A stretch of DNA of 64,000 nt from Streptomyces caeruleatus (GTDB taxonomy: Bacteria > Actinomycetota > Actinomycetes > Streptomycetales > Streptomycetaceae). The stretch is from NCBI RefSeq assembly GCF_001514235.1, contig NZ_KQ948925.1, forward strand, positions 559,469 through 623,468. Reading direction: 5' to 3'. The position numbers were made by a program, and so were the translations under genes. The notes beneath the pieces were generated by a model that was not told where the DNA came from, did no database searches, and was given only the letters and a program-made list of their open reading frames with translations. Shown piece after piece: positions 59,409 to 64,000 of the stretch; position 1 is the first letter of the stretch; every line of letters starts with the position of its first letter.

Positions 59409-60464
59409 CTACCGTTCGATGTCGCAGGGGCCCGCCGCGGCGGACACGCAGGTCTGGATGAGGACGCCCGGCTCGGCCTCGGTGATCTCGCCGGTGCGCA
59501 GGTCGCGGACGGCGCCCGCCTTGAGCGGCGAGACACAGCCGAAGCAGATGCCCATGCGGCACCCGGAGGGCATGAGCACGCCGGCCTCCTCGCCGACGTC
59601 CAGCAACGGCGTGGCGCCGTCCGCGTCGACGGTCTTGCCGGTGGCGCTGAACGTGACCTCGCCGCCGTCGCCGGTGGCGACGACGCCGGGGCGGAAGCGT
59701 TCGGTGTGCAGGCGCTCCGGTACGCCGTGCTCGCTCCAGTGCTTTTCGGCGGCGTCGAGCAGGCCCGCGGGCCCGCAGGCCCAGGTCTCGCGCTCGGCCC
59801 AGTCGGGCACGAGTTCGTCGAGACGGGCGATGTCGAGCATGCCGTCGATGTCGGTGTGCACCTCGGTGAGCTGCAGCTTCTTGTCCGCGACCAGGTCGTG
59901 CAGTTCGTTGCGGAAGATCACGTCGTGCGGCTGGGGCGCGCAGTGGACCATGACGACGTCGTCGAACTCGGTGTCGCGCAGCATGCCCATCACGGGCGTG
60001 ATGCCGCTGCCGGCCGTCAGGTAGAGCACCTTGGCGGGCTTGGCCTTGGGCAGCACGAAGTCACCGGTCGCCTGGTCGAGCTGGACCAGCGTGCCCGGTT
60101 TCGCCCTGCGGACCAGGTGGTTGCTGACCTTGCCGTCCGGGATCGCCTTCACGGTGATCGTGACGCGGCCGTCCCGGCGGTTTGTCGGCGAGGTGACGGA
60201 GTAGGCACGCCACAGGCGCACCCCGTCGACGTCGACGCCGATCCGTACGTACTGGCCGGCGGTGTGGCCGCGCCAGCCCCGTCCCGGCCTGATCACGACG
60301 GTCGCGGCGTCCGGTGTCTCGGGGTGGACGGCCTCGATCCGCCCACGCAGGTCGGCGCCCGCACGCAGCGGGCTGACCAGGTCGAGGTAGTCCGACGGCA
60401 GCAGCGGTGTCGTGACCATCTCCAACAGTTTCCACGCCCTACTGCGGAGGGCTGCACTCCTCAT
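59409..60464 (-). CDS. Ferredoxin-reductase with C-terminal 2Fe-2S domain, desaturase partner
   Basis: A 351-residue electron-transfer protein. An FAD domain (RAYSVTSPTNRRDG), an NAD(P) domain (LYLTAGSGITPVMGML) and a C-terminal plant-type ferredoxin domain with the cysteines in SGCRMGICFGC and QTCVS. This layout equals the reductase that feeds DesA3-type desaturases (Rv3230c type). The ATG at 60464 opens the gene, which is divergent from a PucR-type regulator. Confidence 0.92.
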   Translation of the reverse strand: MRSAALRSRAWKLLEMVTTPLLPSDYLDLVSPLRAGADLRGRIEAVHPETPDAATVVIRPGRGWRGHTAGQYVRIGVDVDGVRLWRAYSVTSPTNRRDGRVTITVKAIPDGKVSNHLVRRAKPGTLVQLDQATGDFVLPKAKPAKVLYLTAGSGITPVMGMLRDTEFDDVVMVHCAPQPHDVIFRNELHDLVADKKLQLTEVHTDIDGMLDIARLDELVPDWAERETWACGPAGLLDAAEKHWSEHGVPERLHTERFRPGVVATGDGGEVTFSATGKTVDADGATPLLDVGEEAGVLMPSGCRMGICFGCVSPLKAGAVRDLRTGEITEAEPGVLIQTCVSAAAGPCDIER

Positions 60465-60495
60465 GGCTCCAGCTTGCTGCGCCTCAGGGCGTAAA

Positions 60496-60509
60496 GTCCT
60501 GACCGCAGG
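60496..60509. promoter_or_regulatory. Inverted repeat in the desaturase/PucR divergent promoter
   Basis: TCCTG-ACCG-CAGGA forms a short palindrome in the 87-base gap between the divergent genes. It is a candidate operator, perhaps for the adjacent PucR-type regulator. Confidence 0.4.
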
Positions 60510-60551
60510 ATGTGAATCTGGTGGGCCGCATTGTTCGCAGGGAACAAAAAC

Positions 60552-61691
60552 ATGAGTCACGCAATCCAGAGGGCCAGCGAACTGGCCTTGGATGAGACGA
60601 CGGTCACCGCGCTGCGGGCCGCGCTGAAGACCACCGCCGACGAAATCGTCCAGGCGATCATCGACGAGGTCCCTCCCTACGCAGGCGCCCTTCAGGGCCG
60701 CATGGGCGGCACCATCCGCCGAGCCGTCCGCACCGCCCTCGGGCACTACCTGGACCTCGCGAGCGGGAACGCCACAGGCGGCGACGCCGGTGACGCGGCC
60801 TACGAGCTGGGCCGCGGCGAGGTCCGGGACGGCCGTTCGATGGACGCCCTGCTCAGCGCCTACCGCGTCGGCGCCCGCGTGGCCTGGCGGTGCCTGGCAG
60901 CGGGTGCCGTACCCGCAGGTCTGCCCGCCGCCGAGGTCGCCAAGTTCGCCGAGCTGACCTTCGCCTACATCGACGAGCTCTCCGCCGCGAGCGCCGCGGG
61001 CCACGCCGACGAACTGGCCGCCCGGGGCCGGGCCCACGAGCTCCACCTGGAACACCTGGCCCGCGACCTCCTCGCCGGCCAGGGCCCGGACGCGCTGCTG
61101 GCCTCTGCTCAACGGGCCGGGTGGCAGCCTCCGGTTTCGCTGACCGCGGTCCTGCTGCCCGCCGCCCAGGCCCGCCCTGCCTACCGCGCGCTCGACCCGA
61201 GCACCCTCGTCCTCGACGATCTGCCGGACGCCACCGGCGTGCTGCTCGTCCCCGACGCCGACCGACCACATCTGTTGCGGCAGCTGACCGACCGCACCGC
61301 CGTGGTCGGCCCGGCCCGGCCATGGACGCGTGCCTCCGCCTCGTACCAACGAGCCGTACGCGCGCGCTCCCTCTCCTCTGACATCCGCGACACCGAGGAC
61401 CACCTGCCCGAGCTGGTGCTGAGCGCCGACGCGGACGCTTTCGCAGACCTGCGTGCCCGAGCCCTCGCACCCTTGCGGACCTTGCCTGTCGCGACCGCAC
61501 GGCGGCTGCAGGAGACGCTGCGGGCGTGGCTGCTGCACCAGGGCAGGCGGGACGAGGTGGCGGCGGCGTTGTTCGTCCACCCCCAGACGGTCCGGTACCG
61601 GATGTCGCAGCTGCGGGAGCTGTTTCCGGATCTCGCATCACCGCACCGGGTCCTGGAGCTGACGCTGGCGGTCGGCCTTCGGGACAGCTGA
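60552..61691 (+). CDS. PucR-type (CdaR-like) helix-turn-helix regulator
   Basis: A 379-residue regulator. The C-terminal HTH_30 motif is clear (RRDEVAAALFVHPQTVRYRMSQLRELF) and the N-terminal half is a helical sensor-like domain (RSMDALLSAYRVGARVAWRC). Proteins of this type sit divergent to membrane desaturases in many actinobacteria and probably control them. ATG 60552 has an AGGGAA site. Confidence 0.88.
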   Translation: MSHAIQRASELALDETTVTALRAALKTTADEIVQAIIDEVPPYAGALQGRMGGTIRRAVRTALGHYLDLASGNATGGDAGDAAYELGRGEVRDGRSMDALLSAYRVGARVAWRCLAAGAVPAGLPAAEVAKFAELTFAYIDELSAASAAGHADELAARGRAHELHLEHLARDLLAGQGPDALLASAQRAGWQPPVSLTAVLLPAAQARPAYRALDPSTLVLDDLPDATGVLLVPDADRPHLLRQLTDRTAVVGPARPWTRASASYQRAVRARSLSSDIRDTEDHLPELVLSADADAFADLRARALAPLRTLPVATARRLQETLRAWLLHQGRRDEVAAALFVHPQTVRYRMSQLRELFPDLASPHRVLELTLAVGLRDS

Positions 61692-61944
61692 CGCGTACCC
61701 GCGGCCAGGCTGGTCCGACATGAACGGCTGGAATGTCAGGGCCGGGTGGGCCCCACAGCCGCGCCGCGGTCACCGCGGCTCGCGAATGCGTGGATCGCGC
61801 GGAGAACACCGAGGGCGCGGAGGTCTCTGACCAGGGCAGGCGTGCAGCCGGGCGGCGGTGACGTCCGGAGTGGAGCCCGGCTCGACATCGGAGGCCCAGC
61901 ACCAATGATCACCGGACCGGAGTCACCGGGGGGGAGCACGCAGC

Positions 61945-63216
61945 ATGACCGGCACCACGAAGGCACTTGGCGGGTCGGCCGCAGTCGACGACGCAGCACG
62001 AAGCGTCGCGCGCCCGTTCTACGTATACGCCGTGCTCGCCAACTCGCTGTTCCAGCGTGGCGTATTCGTCCTCTTCCTTCAGCAGCGCGGCTTCTCCGCC
62101 GGGCAAGTGGCCCTGCTCCAGACACTGATCTACCTGGTCAGCGGAGTGGCGGAGTTGCCGACGGGAGTCATCGCCGACCGAATCGGCAGGCGTGCCGCCA
62201 TCGTGATCGGCCAGGTGCTGACAGCTGGTTGCCTGCTCGGTCAAGCGACGTCCGCCAACTACTGGGTGTTTGTGACGCTGTTCATCGGCCAGGGCGTGGG
62301 CATGGCCTGTGTATCCGGTTCGGACACCGCCCTGCTGTACGACCTGCTCGTGCGCCGTGGTGCAACGGCCGGCTACGTCACGATCAAGTCCCGGTTCACC
62401 ATGCTCGGGACGGTCACCTCGGGATTCGCCATCGTCCTCGGCGGCCAACTGCAGCAGTTTTCCTGGGGAATCGTCTACGTCGGTTCGGCGTCGTGCCTCG
62501 TTCTGGCCGTGGTGGTGCTGATGTCCCGGGTGCCCGAGATCCGCGGCGCGGACGCGGTGGACGAGCAGGACGGAGCCGAGAAGGAGCACGGCGACGCCTC
62601 GGCATGGCGGGCGATGCTTCGGGTCGCGACGCCGGCGCTCGTGACGCTGGTCGTGGTGTCCGGACTGATGCATGCGACTTTGACGCCGTACATCATTTTC
62701 ACGCAGAAGACCCTCTCCGATCAGGGAGCGGGCACCGCCTTGGTCAGCGTGGTCATATCGGCGGGATTCTTCGTCAGCGGACTCGCCCCCTTGCTGTCGG
62801 ACCGCGCGGACCGGCGCATCGGGTATCGGGGCGTCGTCCCGGTGTCTCTCCTGACGCTCGTCCTGGCGCTCGGCCTGAGCGGCCTCGGCCTTGTCTGGGT
62901 CACCATCGCCGCGTTCCTGGTCCTGGTCGGGATTCCCGAGATCACCGCCGTAATCGTGGACAACGTGTTCAACGAGGCGGTGCCGTCGCGTCACCGGGCG
63001 AGCCTGCTGTCGATGATCGCATTCGTGGAGTCGGCGCTCATCGGCATCGGCTACCTCGTCCTCGGCGCGCTCATGGACGGGCTGGGCTCCGGTGCGGGCA
63101 TGGCCACCTACGCCGCAGTCCCCCTGCTGGCATGTCTCCTGTGGCTCCCGGTGCTCTTCCGAGGGGCACGCGTGACCACCGAGACCAAGAAGCCCGCCGG
63201 CCAAAAGGCATCCTGA
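61945..63216 (+). CDS. MFS transporter
   Basis: A 423-residue major-facilitator protein with twelve predicted membrane segments. The loop 2-3 motif is visible as GVIADRIGRRAAIVIGQ; a hydrophilic central loop (residues about 200-225, EQDGAEKEHGDA) splits the two halves. It resembles drug-efflux members but no substrate can be named. ATG 61945 has a GGGGGGAG site. The 253 bases before it contain no gene. Confidence 0.9.
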   Translation: MTGTTKALGGSAAVDDAARSVARPFYVYAVLANSLFQRGVFVLFLQQRGFSAGQVALLQTLIYLVSGVAELPTGVIADRIGRRAAIVIGQVLTAGCLLGQATSANYWVFVTLFIGQGVGMACVSGSDTALLYDLLVRRGATAGYVTIKSRFTMLGTVTSGFAIVLGGQLQQFSWGIVYVGSASCLVLAVVVLMSRVPEIRGADAVDEQDGAEKEHGDASAWRAMLRVATPALVTLVVVSGLMHATLTPYIIFTQKTLSDQGAGTALVSVVISAGFFVSGLAPLLSDRADRRIGYRGVVPVSLLTLVLALGLSGLGLVWVTIAAFLVLVGIPEITAVIVDNVFNEAVPSRHRASLLSMIAFVESALIGIGYLVLGALMDGLGSGAGMATYAAVPLLACLLWLPVLFRGARVTTETKKPAGQKAS

Positions 63217-63231
63217 AACACCGGCCGGTGG

Positions 63232-64000
63232 TCAGACCAGTTCCTGTTCCGCCCAGATGGTCTTCCCGGTCGCCGTCTGCCGCGTACCCCAGCTGGTGGT
63301 GAGCTGGGCGACCAGCAGCAGCCCCCGGCCGCCCTCGTCGAACATGCGGGCCCGACGCAGGTGCGGTGAGGTGGAGTTGCCGTCGGAGACCTCGCAGATC
63401 AGCGTGCGGTCATGGATCAGCCGCAGTTGGATCGGATCAGCGCCGTAGCGGATGGCGTTGGTGACCAGTTCGCTCACCACGAGTTCGGTGACGAACGCGG
63501 CTTCTTCGAGGCCCCACGCCTGAAGTTGAGCCAGGGCGAGCCGACGGGCCTCGGCGACCAGCTCGACGTCGGCCGCCAGGTCCCACACCCGGACCTGCCC
63601 GGCGTGCAACGCCCTGGTGCGCGCGAGGACAAGGGCGACATCGTCACGGGGGTGCGCGGGAAGCAGCTCGGTGAGCAGGGCGTCGCAACGGCTCTCCAGC
63701 GAGGTGCCCGAGCGGGCCAGCACCTCGCACAGCCGGCCGACCCCTGCGTCCGGGTCGTGATCGGCGGCTTCCACCAGGCCGTCCGTGAACAGCGCGACGA
63801 GGCTGCCCTCCGGCAGTTCGACCTCTGTCGCCTCGAACGGCAGACCGCCCACGCCGAGCACCGGTCCGGCGCTGACGTCGAGGACGCGCGTGGTGCCGCC
63901 GGGCTCAAGGATGACGGGCGGCGGGTGCCCGGCGCTGGCGGTGGTGAGCCTGCGGGAGACGGGGTCGTAGACGGCGTACAGACAGGTGGCGCCGGTCTCG
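63232..64000 (-). CDS. SpoIIE-type phosphatase with C-terminal HATPase domain (3' part)
   Basis: The frame runs off the right edge, so the N-terminus is missing. The visible 255 residues are the second half of a SpoIIE/PP2C phosphatase (TASAGHPPPVILEPGG, VALFTDGLVEAADHD, HPRDDVALVLAR) followed by a RsbW-like ATPase (VTELVVSELVTNAIRYG, DEGGRGLLLVAQLTTSWG). This fusion is common in Streptomyces and works in partner-switching control of sigma factors. It is convergent with the MFS gene, which ends 15 bases away. Confidence 0.92.
   Translation of the reverse strand, partial: ETGATCLYAVYDPVSRRLTTASAGHPPPVILEPGGTTRVLDVSAGPVLGVGGLPFEATEVELPEGSLVALFTDGLVEAADHDPDAGVGRLCEVLARSGTSLESRCDALLTELLPAHPRDDVALVLARTRALHAGQVRVWDLAADVELVAEARRLALAQLQAWGLEEAAFVTELVVSELVTNAIRYGADPIQLRLIHDRTLICEVSDGNSTSPHLRRARMFDEGGRGLLLVAQLTTSWGTRQTATGKTIWAEQELV

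Noticed and set aside
61770..61900. Possible fourth leader peptide on the minus strand (contains RDLRALGVLRAIHA)
   Set aside because: It lacks the H/V-D-L-L-R-V core and the following cysteine, and there is no sulfur gene downstream.

Overview
The window is about 72% G+C, with densely packed, translationally coupled genes, many GTG starts, secreted alpha-amylases, PucR/PadR/LacI regulators, SpoIIE/HATPase switch proteins and Cys-containing leader peptides. This is typical of a Streptomyces chromosome; the species cannot be fixed from the sequence. No rRNA, tRNA or CRISPR array was seen.

Layout. 1-1.2 kb: 3' end of an acyl-CoA/aryl ligase plus a GNAT-like protein. 1.25-5.3 kb: a four-gene catabolic operon (Ldh-type dehydrogenase, ABM monooxygenase, cupin, succinate-semialdehyde dehydrogenase) facing away from a GntR/FCD regulator, with near-identical CTGTATACAG operators at both promoters. 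5.4-8.4 kb: small secreted protein, ArsR regulator, HATPase switch protein, a frameshifted universal stress protein and an internally deleted phosphatase.

8.5-39.2 kb is the main feature: an acarbose/acarviostatin-type alpha-amylase inhibitor locus. A minus-strand run of 14 genes (26.9 to 8.5 kb, nearly all overlapping or within 13 nt) carries an AcbV-type aminotransferase, an AcbWXY-type exporter, an AcbU-type kinase, an AcbS-type glycosyltransferase, an AcbR-type nucleotidyltransferase, an AcbK-type kinase, a second AcbS-like transferase fused to a HAD phosphatase, amylomaltase (AcbQ), 2-epi-5-epi-valiolone synthase (AcbC), a cupin, a ROK kinase (AcbM) and an RmlD-like reductase. Divergent rmlA/rmlB (AcbA/AcbB) supply dTDP-4-keto-6-deoxyglucose. 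A MalR/AcrC-like LacI regulator and three secreted GH13 amylases follow. Next comes a secreted 117-residue protein with the cysteine spacing and WRY triplet of tendamistat, a protein inhibitor of alpha-amylase. The locus therefore appears to encode a small-molecule amylase inhibitor, a protein amylase inhibitor and three amylases together.

39.3-43.8 kb: a frameshifted SDR divergent from a TetR regulator, then a PadR regulator with a perfect palindromic operator and an acyl-CoA dehydrogenase. 43.8-54.9 kb: a sulfur-salvage region on the minus strand with four luciferase-like monooxygenases, a GNAT acetyltransferase, a polar amino-acid ABC transporter and a glutathione-transferase-like protein. 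Three small leader-peptide ORFs of the (R)H/VDLLRV..C type precede its transcription units. The gene set resembles the Bacillus ytm/yxe S-alkyl-cysteine salvage operons.

55.1-57.3 kb: an intact ISL3-family insertion sequence (25-bp perfect terminal repeats, 8-bp target duplication) that carries a passenger N-acetyltransferase and has landed just upstream of an F420-type oxidoreductase. 58.3-64.0 kb: a membrane fatty-acid desaturase with its ferredoxin reductase, a divergent PucR-type regulator, an MFS transporter and the 3' part of a SpoIIE phosphatase-HATPase gene that runs off the window.
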